From Halorientalis pallida (GTDB lineage Archaea; Halobacteriota; Halobacteria; Halobacteriales; Haloarculaceae): DNA of 64,000 bases. The position numbers and the translations under genes are program-made. Numbering within the stretch: the first letter of the stretch is position 1; each line of letters begins with the position of its first letter. Where the stretch lies: assembly GCF_004118325.1 (NCBI RefSeq), contig NZ_RDFA01000002.1, forward strand, positions 253,001 through 317,000, given 5' to 3'. This document shows, piece by piece, positions 7,635 to 15,001 of the stretch. The notes beneath the pieces were generated by a model that saw nothing but the letters and a program-made list of their open reading frames with translations, made no database searches and was not told where the DNA came from.

Positions 7635-8500
7635 CAGGCACTCACCTCCTGCTCCTGCTCGGCTCTGGTTTCGAGCCAGTCCACGACGCGAGCGGGCACG
7701 TCCACGTCGGTCGCCTCGTTCAGCGCCTTGAACTCGACGTTGTGGTTGACCTCGTGGACCGTGTATCCATCCGCTGTACCCATGAGGTCGACACCGAGCA
7801 GACCGCCGCCGACGGCCTCGGAGGCGCGTTCGACCAGGTCGAGTGCCTCGTCGTCGAGGCCGAACGCGTCGGTCTCGGCCCCCTTGGCAGCGTTGGTGAT
7901 CCAGTGATCCGAGGAGCGGACCATCGCGGCGACGGGCTCGCCGTCGGTCGCGAGGACGCGGATGTCCTCGCCGCCCTTGTCGACGTACTCCTGGACGTAG
8001 AACACCTTGTGCTCGTAGTGGCCCAGCGTCTCCTTGTGTTCGAGGATGGCCTCGGCGGCCGTCCGGCTGTCGATCTTGGCCATCAGGCGGCCCCACGAGC
8101 CCACGACGGGCTTGAGGACGCAGGGATAGCCGAACTCCTCGATGGCGTCCATGGCCGCGTCCTTGGTGAACGCGACGGTCGTCTCGGGTGTGGGGACCGC
8201 TCCCTCGACCAGCGCGAGACTGTTTTTGGCCTTGTCGGCACACACCCCGGCGGTGTCGGGGTGGTTGACGACGGGGACGTCGTAGGCGTCGACGAACTGC
8301 GTGGCGTAGACGCTCCGGCTGGTCGCGAGACACCGGTCGACCACGAGGTCGACGTCCTCGAAGTCAGCAGGCGGCTCGGAGAGTCCGAACTGCTGTTTGC
8401 GAACGTCGATCTTCGTGACCTCGTGACCCCGGTCACGAAGCTCCGAGAGGAGGAGCTTCTCGTCCTTGCGGATGCGCGAGTAGAGTATGCCGAAATTCAT
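7634..8500 (-). CDS. argX: Glutamate (or aminoadipate)-LysW ligase, ATP-grasp enzyme
   Basis: An ATP-grasp ligase of the RimK/LysX family that attaches glutamate to the C-terminal Glu of LysW, protecting the amino group for the rest of the pathway. The 288 residues start MNFGILYSRIRKDEKLL; ATP-grasp features are VLKPVVGSWGRLM, the QEYVDKGGEDIRV strand and the Mg-binding HEVNHNVEF. The start at 8500 is preferred because upstream codons are not conserved-looking and the lysW gene ends 46 bases earlier. Clustering with argG, argH and argF argues for the ArgX (glutamate) rather than LysX (aminoadipate) activity. Confidence 0.93.
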   Translation of the reverse strand: MNFGILYSRIRKDEKLLLSELRDRGHEVTKIDVRKQQFGLSEPPADFEDVDLVVDRCLATSRSVYATQFVDAYDVPVVNHPDTAGVCADKAKNSLALVEGAVPTPETTVAFTKDAAMDAIEEFGYPCVLKPVVGSWGRLMAKIDSRTAAEAILEHKETLGHYEHKVFYVQEYVDKGGEDIRVLATDGEPVAAMVRSSDHWITNAAKGAETDAFGLDDEALDLVERASEAVGGGLLGVDLMGTADGYTVHEVNHNVEFKALNEATDVDVPARVVDWLETRAEQEQEVSA

Positions 8501-8546
8501 GGTATCACCGGCCGGCGGCGACCGTACCGCGCGGCCGTCCTCACGC

Positions 8547-8711
8547 TCACTCCCCCCAGTCCTCTTCGAGCTCGGGTGCCGAGTCCAGCTCGACGGGGTC
8601 GGTGTCGACGACTTCCAGCTCCGCACCGCAGGTCGAACAGTCGACGATCTCTCCGGCTTCCAGGTCGTCGTGCAGGGTAACCTCGGCCCCACACTCGATG
8701 CATTCGGTCAT
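8547..8711 (-). CDS. lysW: Amino-group carrier protein LysW/ArgW
   Basis: A 54-residue acidic carrier protein whose C-terminal glutamate holds the biosynthetic intermediates in its gamma-carboxyl group. The N-terminal zinc ribbon has two Cys pairs, CIEC and CSTC, and the C-terminus is the diagnostic EDWGE. A TATA-like GGTTTAAGTGG on the minus strand at 8737-8747 lies about 31 bases upstream, so the transcript has almost no leader. It is the first gene of the lysW-argX-argC-argB-argD-argE-argF run; argH lies 229 bases upstream, so lysW has its own promoter. Confidence 0.97.
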   Translation of the reverse strand: MTECIECGAEVTLHDDLEAGEIVDCSTCGAELEVVDTDPVELDSAPELEEDWGE

Positions 8712-8736
8712 TGGTACCCCAAAGTCACGCTCGTTA

Positions 8737-8747
8737 CCACTTAAACC
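8737..8747 (-). promoter_or_regulatory. Promoter of lysW-argXCBDEF
   Basis: GGTTTAAGTGG on the minus strand is centred about 31 bases before the lysW ATG, a usual distance for an archaeal TATA box. Further upstream, at 8760-8850, is an AT-rich stretch with broken symmetric motifs (TCATGAAT, ATCATGA) that could bind a regulator; none is identified. Confidence 0.55.
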
Positions 8748-8940
8748 CTTCGGACTTGTCGGTAAGAATTAACGACGCAAACTACCGTCTAACCGTAGAA
8801 ATAGCGACTCTGACGGCATTTCATGAATCCTGTATCATGATTTTGGTATTTCATCCCCTCGCGGGGTTCGTGGTCGCGGTGCGGGGGCCGCTGCGCCCCG
8901 ACCTCGCGGGTGTTCGCGTCGCAGCCGAACGGGTCGGGAC

Positions 8941-10479
8941 TCAGACATAGGCGGCCACCTCCTCGCGGAGTGCGTCCTCGGCGTCGGCCAGCGCGGCCCG
9001 CTCGTCGGCCAGGCCCTCGCGGTCGGCGTCGCAGTCCGCCCGCGCCGTGGACGACTGCTCGGCCACCGCGTCGGGCGCGGGGCCGCCGGTCGAGTCCCGA
9101 CTCGCCACGCTGGCGGCAGGATCCAACGCCGCCTCGACGGCCTCGCGGTCGACCAGCGCCGACAGCGACTCGTCCAGCACCTCGCTAGCCGCCGCGTCAA
9201 GCGTCTCGTAGTCGGGATCGGCCGACTGCTCGGCCGCCCGTGCGACCAGCTCGTGGGCCGTCCGGAAGGGCAACCCCTCCATCGCCAGCAGGTCCGCGAC
9301 GCCCGTCGCCGTCGAGAACCCGGCGCCCGCCTCCGCGGCCAGCAGGTCGGCGTTCCACGCCGCCGTGGCGACCGCGCCCGCGGCGACCTCGGTGGCCTCG
9401 ATCACCGCGTCGACGGCATCCCAGCCGTACTGCCCCGCACGCTGGAGGTCGCGGTTGTAGGCACGAGGGAGCCCCTTCAGCGTCGTCAACAGGCCCGAGA
9501 CCGCGCTGTGGGCGTCGCCCGCGCGGGCCCGCACCAGTTCCAGCGTGTCCGGGTTCTTCTTCTGGGGCATGATCGAGGAGGTCGAGGAATAATCGTCAGA
9601 GAGGTCGACGTACCCGTCGTTCGCGAAGATCACGATGTCCTCAGAGAGCCCCGAGAGCGTCGTCGCCAGGTTGGCGAATGCCGTCGTCGCCTCCAGCAGG
9701 AAGTCCCGCGCCGACGCCGCGTCCATCGAGTTCCCGAGGACCGAGTCGAACCCGAGCAGGTCCGCGGTCCGCTCGCGGTCGATGTCGAACGGCGTTCCGG
9801 CGAAGGCCGCGCCGCCCAGCGGCGAGCGATTGGTTCGCGCGTACGCATCGAGCAACCGCTCGGTGTCGCGGGCCAGCGCCCGCTCGTAGGAGAGCAGGTA
9901 GTGGCCCACCGTCGTCGGCTGGGCGTACTGGAGGTGGGTGAACCCGGGCATCAGCGTCTCCGCGTGTTCGTCGGCCGCGTCGAGCAGTTGCTCGCGCGCC
10001 CCGACGACCGTCTCGGCGGCGTCGAGCAGGTCCTCGCGCAGGCGATAGCGGATACAGGCCGCCACCTCGTCGTTGCGCGAGCGGGCGGTGTGCATCCGTC
10101 CACCTTCGGGGCCGACGCGCTCGATGACCGCCGTCTCGATGGCCGCGTGGACGTCCTCGCCGTCGGGTAGTGCGCCGTGGCCCGCGTCCTCGATCTCGTC
10201 CAGTGCCGCGAGGATCGCGCCGGCGTCCTCGGCGTCGACGATGCCCTGCTCGGCCAGCATCACGACGTGGGCGCGGTCCACGGCCAGGTCGGCGGCGAAG
10301 ATGCGCTCGTCGGCCGCGAGCGAGGAGAGGAACCCACGGGCGGGGCCGCCGGAAAAGCGGTCCCGACGGACCACGTCCCCGGGAGCGTCAGCGACGGGGG
10401 GCTCGTCGGAGCTCGCTCCGACGGTGTCGCCGTAGCTGTCGTCGTCCGCACGCCCATCCTCCGTGGGTTCCTCGCTCAT
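8941..10479 (-). CDS. argH: Argininosuccinate lyase
   Basis: Cleaves argininosuccinate to arginine and fumarate. The 512-residue protein of the fumarase/aspartase superfamily has the signature SSIMPQKKNPDTLEL, the HTARSRNDEVA motif and the MPGFTHLQYAQP motif. It is a few dozen residues longer than many relatives: the N-terminus carries an acidic SEEPTEDGRADDDSYGD leader whose DNA includes a perfect palindrome (10405-10422). The start at 10479 lies four bases after the argG stop, so the two form one operon. The C-terminal EEVAAYV looks complete. Confidence 0.95.
   Translation of the reverse strand: MSEEPTEDGRADDDSYGDTVGASSDEPPVADAPGDVVRRDRFSGGPARGFLSSLAADERIFAADLAVDRAHVVMLAEQGIVDAEDAGAILAALDEIEDAGHGALPDGEDVHAAIETAVIERVGPEGGRMHTARSRNDEVAACIRYRLREDLLDAAETVVGAREQLLDAADEHAETLMPGFTHLQYAQPTTVGHYLLSYERALARDTERLLDAYARTNRSPLGGAAFAGTPFDIDRERTADLLGFDSVLGNSMDAASARDFLLEATTAFANLATTLSGLSEDIVIFANDGYVDLSDDYSSTSSIMPQKKNPDTLELVRARAGDAHSAVSGLLTTLKGLPRAYNRDLQRAGQYGWDAVDAVIEATEVAAGAVATAAWNADLLAAEAGAGFSTATGVADLLAMEGLPFRTAHELVARAAEQSADPDYETLDAAASEVLDESLSALVDREAVEAALDPAASVASRDSTGGPAPDAVAEQSSTARADCDADREGLADERAALADAEDALREEVAAYV
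10405..10422. repeat. Palindrome in the argH N-terminal coding region
   Basis: GTCGGAGC (10405-10412) and GCTCCGAC (10415-10422) form an 8-bp perfect inverted repeat around TC. It encodes part of a non-conserved GASSDEPPV stretch. It resembles, but is simpler than, the in-frame hairpin elements at 32533-32577 and 45631-45676. Confidence 0.5.
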
Positions 10480-10483
10480 GGAT

Positions 10484-11797
10484 CTATTCCTCGGATTCGT
10501 CGTTACTTCCGTCGGACGCTCCGTCCGACGACGTCCCGCTCGCGGCGCTCGCGGGACCCCCGTCGGTCACGGCCTCGGCGGCCGCACTGTCGACGGCCTC
10601 GCTGACCTTGTTGGCCAGGCGCTCCTGGAAGCCGTGGTACTTCGCGACGCCGGTGGCATCGGCCTGTTCGATGTCGTCCGTGACCGCTTCCGTGTTGAAC
10701 GAGGCCTGCCCCTCCGCGTAGCAGGCGTACTCGCTCTCGCGGGCGACCGGCCGGGCCTGCCCGCCTTCGAGTTTCACCGTGACGGTGCCGGTGACGCGTG
10801 TCTGGGTCTCCTCGATGAAGCCTTCCAGCGCGCGGAAGAGGGGTGCCTTGACCAGACCCTGGTAGCCCTTCTCGGCCCACTCCTGGTCGATCTGGGTCTT
10901 GAAACTGCGCTCTTCCTTCGTGAGGACGAGCCCTTCGAGGGCCTCGTGAGCCGCCAGCAGGACGGTGGCCGCGGGGTGTTCGTAGTTCTCGCGCACTTTC
11001 AGCCCGAGCATCCGGTCTTCCATCGTGTCCGTGCGGCCGATGCCGTGGGCGCCGGCCTGCTCGTTCAGCTGTTCGATGATCTCGACGGGACGCAGTTCCT
11101 CGCCGTCGACGGCGACGACCTCGCCCTGCTCGAACTCGACGTCGACCAGTTCGGCGTCCTCGCCGCTGGGACTGTCCGTCCAGTCGTAGATCTCGTCGCC
11201 GGGGACGTGACTGGGGTCTTCCAGTTCCGAGCCCTCGACCGAGCGGCTCCAGAGGTTCGTGTCGATGCTCCAACGGCCGCCGTCGCCGCCCTCGACGGGC
11301 AGGTCTTTCTCCTCGGCGTACTCCTGTTCCCACTCGCGGGTCAGGCCGAGTTCGCGGACGGGCGCGTGGACGTTCAGTTCGGAGTCGCGCCAGACCGTCT
11401 CGAAGCGGAGCTGGTCGTTGCCCTTCCCGGTACAGCCGTGGGCGAGGGCGGTACAACCCTGTTCCTCGGCGACCTCGAGGATGGCCGTGGCGATGACCGG
11501 GCGGGCCAGCGCGGTCCCCAGGGGATAGCCCTGGTAGGTGGCGTTGGCCTTGACCGCGTCCATACAGAGGTCGGCGAACTCGGTTTTCGCGTCGACCACG
11601 TAGTGATCGAGACCCAGCGCCTCGGCGGTCTCCTCGGCCTCCTCGAACTCCGCTTCGGGCTGGCCGACGTCGACGGTGACGCCGATCACGTCGTCGTAGC
11701 CGTATTCTTCTTTCAGTAGCGGTACGCAGACTGTCGTGTCGAGCCCGCCCGAAAAGGCGAGCGCGACCGTTCCTTCGATGTCGTCGGGTTCTGTCAT
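10484..11797 (-). CDS. argG: Argininosuccinate synthase
   Basis: Joins citrulline and aspartate, using ATP, to argininosuccinate. The 437-residue protein has the PP-loop AFSGGLDTTVCVPLL at its start, a THGCTGKGNDQ-type motif (here AHGCTGKGNDQLRFE) and the ARPVIATAILEVA helix. The start at 11797 (MTEPDDIEG) was taken because the PP-loop follows at the usual distance. The last 25 residues are a Ser/Gly/Ala-rich acidic tail whose DNA is made of two palindromes. It is followed after four bases by argH. A leaderless Arg-rich ORF and a hairpin lie in the 200 bases upstream, so it may be controlled by arginine supply. Confidence 0.96.
   Translation of the reverse strand: MTEPDDIEGTVALAFSGGLDTTVCVPLLKEEYGYDDVIGVTVDVGQPEAEFEEAEETAEALGLDHYVVDAKTEFADLCMDAVKANATYQGYPLGTALARPVIATAILEVAEEQGCTALAHGCTGKGNDQLRFETVWRDSELNVHAPVRELGLTREWEQEYAEEKDLPVEGGDGGRWSIDTNLWSRSVEGSELEDPSHVPGDEIYDWTDSPSGEDAELVDVEFEQGEVVAVDGEELRPVEIIEQLNEQAGAHGIGRTDTMEDRMLGLKVRENYEHPAATVLLAAHEALEGLVLTKEERSFKTQIDQEWAEKGYQGLVKAPLFRALEGFIEETQTRVTGTVTVKLEGGQARPVARESEYACYAEGQASFNTEAVTDDIEQADATGVAKYHGFQERLANKVSEAVDSAAAEAVTDGGPASAASGTSSDGASDGSNDESEE
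10511..10557. repeat. Two adjacent palindromes in the argG C-terminal tail
   Basis: GTCGGACG/CGTCCGAC (10511-10518 and 10522-10529, loop CTC) is followed by GTCCCGC/GCGGGAC (10533-10539 and 10551-10557, 11-base loop). Both are perfect. They encode the low-complexity tail PASAASGTSSDGASDG, absent from the conserved core of the enzyme, and share the two-hairpin plan of inserts seen in other genes here. Confidence 0.6.
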
Positions 11798-11830
11798 GTG
11801 TGTGGTGTGGTGAGTCGGGGTGTAGTGCGG

Positions 11831-11857
11831 ACCGCCCGGCACCAGTCAGTGGGCGGT
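11831..11857. promoter_or_regulatory. Hairpin in the argG leader
   Basis: ACCGCCC (11831-11837) and GGGCGGT (11851-11857) are perfectly complementary around a 13-base loop and lie between the Arg-rich leader ORF and the argG start. A separate possible pairing joins GACGAC within the Arg codons of the leader (minus strand, 11911-11916) to GTCGTC (11867-11872). No U-run follows, so a bacterial-type terminator is not evident. Whether it controls transcription or translation is unknown. Confidence 0.45.
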
Positions 11858-11899
11858 TCGAGACGAGACGACCGTGGGGTGAAGTGGGATGAGGTGGGC

Positions 11900-11998
11900 C
11901 TAACGGGCCCGTCGTCGGAATCGCGGCGGTCGCGGGAAAAGGTGGACGGACCCGCCGGTCTCGCTCGCCAGCGAGCCGGTTCCGTGGATCCGTGTCAT
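11900..11998 (-). CDS. Arg-rich 32-residue leader peptide upstream of argG
   Basis: Reading MTRIHGTGSLASETGGSV then HLFPRPPRFRRRAR, this ORF has seven Arg residues, six of them in the last eleven codons, four written as CGA. Its ATG lies about 27 bases after the centre of a clear TATA-like TTTTAATACG (minus strand, 12021-12030), exactly where a leaderless haloarchaeal transcript would start. The argG start follows about 100 bases downstream. An Arg-codon cluster at the head of an arginine-synthesis transcript recalls amino-acid leader peptides and fungal arginine attenuator peptides. No homologue is known to me; the function is inferred from position and composition only. Confidence 0.55.
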   Translation of the reverse strand: MTRIHGTGSLASETGGSVHLFPRPPRFRRRAR

Positions 11999-12020
11999 GT
12001 ACTCGCCACTACCGGTGATT

Positions 12021-12030
12021 CGTATTAAAA
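12021..12030 (-). promoter_or_regulatory. Promoter of the argG leader/argGH transcript
   Basis: TTTTAATACG on the minus strand, preceded by a purine-rich GGAAGG, is the only AT-rich TATA-like box between argG and the next gene. Its centre is 27-28 bases before the ATG at 11998, which makes the leader ORF leaderless and leaves a transcript leader of about 200 bases before argG. Confidence 0.6.
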
Positions 12031-12154
12031 CCTTCCGAGATTCCGGCCCCGTGGCGCGCGGTGACACACCGCGAGTGCCCGACACAGCGGCCCTCCCCGA
12101 CCACGACACCCACCGGCCACAATCCCTTTGCCGCCGTCGCTCCCAGCACTCGAC

Positions 12155-12337
12155 ATGAATCTCCGCGCCGCACTCGACACCGACGACCTGCTCAAGATCG
12201 TTCTGGTGCTGGTGATCGTCCTGCTCGTCGTCGAAGTGATCGAGGAGTTGGTCGGCTTCGTCGTCGGCCTGGCCGGCCCCGTCCTCGCGCTGGTGGTCGT
12301 CGCCCTCATCGTCCTCTACTTTCTCGACCGCATCTGA
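12155..12337 (+). CDS. Small membrane protein, 60 residues
   Basis: After a short N-terminus (MNLRAALDTDDLLK) come two nearly continuous hydrophobic helices covering about residues 15-57, rich in Val, Leu and Ile. The ATG follows a CACTCGAC leader. It is a typical short haloarchaeal membrane protein of unknown role, sitting alone between argG's promoter and another small membrane protein 27 bases downstream. I recognise no motif beyond the membrane segments. Confidence 0.7.
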   Translation: MNLRAALDTDDLLKIVLVLVIVLLVVEVIEELVGFVVGLAGPVLALVVVALIVLYFLDRI

Positions 12338-12364
12338 CCAGCCACGCCTGTCGCCTGTCGGACC

Positions 12365-12616
12365 ATGGGATTTAAGCTGAAATCGGTAGATATCACCGAT
12401 ATGGGCGAGGGGCAAGTTACGACGGCCAGCGAGGGCCGAGTCACGGCGACGAAGGTCAGAAACCTCTTTGTCTTCCTGGGGCTTGGGTTACTCCAGTTGA
12501 TCGTCATCTTCGAGGGACTGGCCCAGTACTGGGGGATCACGATTCCGATGTTCCCACTCCTGTTCATCCTGTTGGGGTTCGTCGCAGCGGGACTGTTGTT
12601 CATCGCGAACTTCTGA
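12365..12616 (+). CDS. Small membrane protein, 83 residues
   Basis: A short cytoplasmic N-terminus (about 30 residues, acidic/polar, MGFKLKSVDITDMGEG) is followed by two transmembrane helices, about residues 33-53 and 57-80. It lies 27 bases after another small membrane protein and 52 bases before a 2'-5' RNA ligase-like gene on the same strand, so the three could be co-transcribed. No family is recognised and no function is proposed. Confidence 0.7.
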   Translation: MGFKLKSVDITDMGEGQVTTASEGRVTATKVRNLFVFLGLGLLQLIVIFEGLAQYWGITIPMFPLLFILLGFVAAGLLFIANF

Positions 12617-12668
12617 GCGGACGCGACCAGCAGTCCTTTGACCGCCTGGGCCCTCGATAGAGACACGC

Positions 12669-13178
12669 GTGTACAGTCTGAACGTTCCAGTCCCGTCGTC
12701 CGTCGCCGCTCTCGCGAGCGAGCTATCGACGGAACTCCCGGCCGCACACACCCGCGACCGCGGTCGTCACACGCTGGGCGTCAAGCGACTCGGCGGCGAC
12801 GGTCCGAGCGAATACGCCCGCCTCGAGGCCCGCACCCGGGAAGCGCTGGCCGGTACGGCCCCGTTCGACGCCCGGATCACCGGGATCGAGATCTTCGAGG
12901 AGGCCCCCGTCGGCAGTTCTCCCGTCGTCTACCTGGACGTCGAGAGCCCCGGCCTCCGGGCGCTCCACGACGACCTCTGTACGGTGTTCGAGCCCGTCGA
13001 CGACATCGAAGGCGACGGCTACAGCCCCCACGTCACCATCGCCCGGGGCGGTGATCCGGCCGCCGCCGAGCAGCTGCAAGCCCGGGAGATCGACTCGATA
13101 GAGTGGACCGTCGACGAACTCATCTTCTGGGACTCCGAGCGTATCGAGCAGGTCAGCGGCGTCTCACTGCCGGCGTGA
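12669..13178 (+). CDS. 2'-5' RNA ligase/2H phosphoesterase family protein
   Basis: The 169-residue protein has the two-histidine plan of the 2H phosphoesterase superfamily: an N-terminal RHTLGV near residue 34 and a C-terminal HVTIA near residue 121. Such proteins hydrolyse or form 2',5' or cyclic phosphodiester bonds in RNA and nucleotides. The start is a GTG (12669). A second, more canonical member (ThpR) lies at 50417-50974. Its 3' end overlaps the convergent histidine kinase gene by 15 bases. The exact substrate is not predictable. Confidence 0.82.
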   Translation: MYSLNVPVPSSVAALASELSTELPAAHTRDRGRHTLGVKRLGGDGPSEYARLEARTREALAGTAPFDARITGIEIFEEAPVGSSPVVYLDVESPGLRALHDDLCTVFEPVDDIEGDGYSPHVTIARGGDPAAAEQLQAREIDSIEWTVDELIFWDSERIEQVSGVSLPA

Positions 13179-14945
13179 CTCCGCCGTCGGGAGCTCGACG
13201 GTGACCACTGCACCCCGTGGCTCCGCGTCGTCGATCCAGACCTCGCCGCCGTACTGCTCGACCAGCGTGTGGACGAGGTACAGGCCGATCCCGGTGCCGT
13301 CGCTGTCGAGTCCCTTCTGTCCTTTCCCGAAGACGCCCTCCTTGCGCTCGTCGGGGATCCCCGGCCCGTCGTCCGCGACGCGGACGCGGACCCGGTCGTC
13401 TCGCTCGGTCACCGACACCCGCACCGTCGGGTCGTCGGTGTCGTTGTGCTGGACCGCGTTGTTCAGCAGGTTCCGGAAGACGGATCCCAGCATCTCGTCG
13501 GCGAGCACCTGCACCGTCGGAACCGATCCCTCGACGGTGACCGTCGTGTCGTGGGCCGAGTCGGCCGCGTCGACCTGCTCGTCGAGTACGGGGCCGAGCG
13601 CGACGGCTTCCGGGTCGGCGTCGGTCCGGAGCATCGTCTCGGCGATGTCGCGTGCGGTCCGCGTGAGGTCGATGGCGTTGTCGATGCTATCGCTCATCGA
13701 CGACAGGTACGACGCGCCCTCGTCGGTGACGTGGCCGGCCAGGAGGTCGCCGTAGGCGACGAGCAGTTGCAGGTCGTTGCGGATGTCGTGCCGGACGACC
13801 CGGTTCAGGATTTCGAGCCCATCACGCTGCGCTTCGAGGCGTTGCTGGTACTGTTTCCGCGTCGTGACGTCGTGGACCACGCCATCGAGGTACACCTCGC
13901 CCGCCTCCTCGACGAGCACCGCGCTGACCGAACCCCAGAACGAGTCCCCGTCGAGGCGACGGAGACGGAGTTCCTGTTCGATCACTTCCCCGTCGGCGTC
14001 GAGGCGATCGGCGATAGCCGACCGCTCGTCCGAGGCTCGACACAGTTCGGACGCGTCCCGGCCCAGCAGTGCCGCTTCGGACTCGGCACGGAACATCGAC
14101 ACCAGCGCCTGGTTGACGTCGACGAACTCGCCGTCGCCGCCGTCGGTCACGCGGAAGGCCCCGACCGGCAGTCGGTCGAAGAGCTGTCGGAACCGCTTCA
14201 GCTCCTGTGCCTGTCGTTTCCGGTCGGTAACGTCGCGCTGGAACCCGACGTAGTTGCTGACCCGCCCGTCGTCGTCCCGCACTGGCGAGACTGTCACGCG
14301 GTTCCAGAACGGCGTTCCGTCTTTCCGGTAGTTGCGGAGTTCGACGGTCACCGGCTCCGCGGCGTCGATGGCCGCCCGCAGTCGTGCGGTCGTGTCGTCG
14401 TCGGTCCCGTCGCCCTGCAGAAACCGACAGTTCCGGCCCAGAACGTCCGATTCGGAGTAGCCCGTGAGCCGCTGGAACTGTTCGTTGGCGTAGATCAGCG
14501 GCGTGTCGTCCTGTGTGGCGTCCGCGATGGAGATGCCGACCGGTGCCTCGTCCATCGCCCGCGTTTGCAGTGTCGCATCCTCCGTTCGGTCGGTGGTCTC
14601 GTCGCGTTCGGTCACCCTGACGAGTCGTGCCGCACCGTCCCGCTCGACGTGGGCGACGGCCATCTCGACCCGAAGCCGGTCCCCGGTTTCGTGTTCGGTG
14701 CCCCACGTGAACCGTTCGCCGTCGGCCGTCCGCCTGATGCGCTCCAGTAACGGCACGTCCGCCGTCCACTCGTCCGCGGTGAGCGTCCCGACAGGGAGGC
14801 CGAGCAACGTCGACCGCGAGTAGCCGTGCATCGCAGACAGTCGTTCGTTCACGTCGCGAATGTGCCCGGTCTCCGGGTCGACGAGCGCCATCCCGTCGGG
14901 CGCGTCTTCGAGGAGTCTCCGGCCGTATCCACGTTCCCTCGGCAT
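13164..14945 (-). CDS. PAS/LOV sensor histidine kinase
   Basis: A 593-residue soluble kinase. Three PAS domains (about residues 8-115, 125-240 and 245-365) precede a dimerisation helix with the phospho-acceptor His in VVRHDIRNDLQ and a HATPase domain with the N box NLLNNAVQHND and G boxes DDGPGIPD and GTGIGLYLV. The second PAS contains GRNCRFLQGDGTD, the flavin-cysteine signature of blue-light LOV domains, so the protein may be a light or redox sensor. No transmembrane segment or response regulator gene is adjacent. The related Bat regulators of haloarchaea share the LOV motif but lack the kinase module. Confidence 0.93.
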   Translation of the reverse strand: MPRERGYGRRLLEDAPDGMALVDPETGHIRDVNERLSAMHGYSRSTLLGLPVGTLTADEWTADVPLLERIRRTADGERFTWGTEHETGDRLRVEMAVAHVERDGAARLVRVTERDETTDRTEDATLQTRAMDEAPVGISIADATQDDTPLIYANEQFQRLTGYSESDVLGRNCRFLQGDGTDDDTTARLRAAIDAAEPVTVELRNYRKDGTPFWNRVTVSPVRDDDGRVSNYVGFQRDVTDRKRQAQELKRFRQLFDRLPVGAFRVTDGGDGEFVDVNQALVSMFRAESEAALLGRDASELCRASDERSAIADRLDADGEVIEQELRLRRLDGDSFWGSVSAVLVEEAGEVYLDGVVHDVTTRKQYQQRLEAQRDGLEILNRVVRHDIRNDLQLLVAYGDLLAGHVTDEGASYLSSMSDSIDNAIDLTRTARDIAETMLRTDADPEAVALGPVLDEQVDAADSAHDTTVTVEGSVPTVQVLADEMLGSVFRNLLNNAVQHNDTDDPTVRVSVTERDDRVRVRVADDGPGIPDERKEGVFGKGQKGLDSDGTGIGLYLVHTLVEQYGGEVWIDDAEPRGAVVTVELPTAESRRQ

Positions 14946-15001
14946 TTGCTGGCGCGCGCTTGGCGCTAGAACCAGTTAAACCGGACGTATTCGTCGTCGG
15001 G

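Noticed and set aside
5706-7907. A 733-codon forward frame across argB-argC
   Set aside because: It is antisense to the well-supported arg genes, with Arg/Val/Asp-rich composition typical of the complementary frame in GC-rich DNA.
3458-8711. Lysine biosynthesis (AAA pathway) cluster
   Set aside because: The enzymes are shared, but argF, argG and argH in the same run and no homocitrate/homoaconitate genes favour arginine synthesis.
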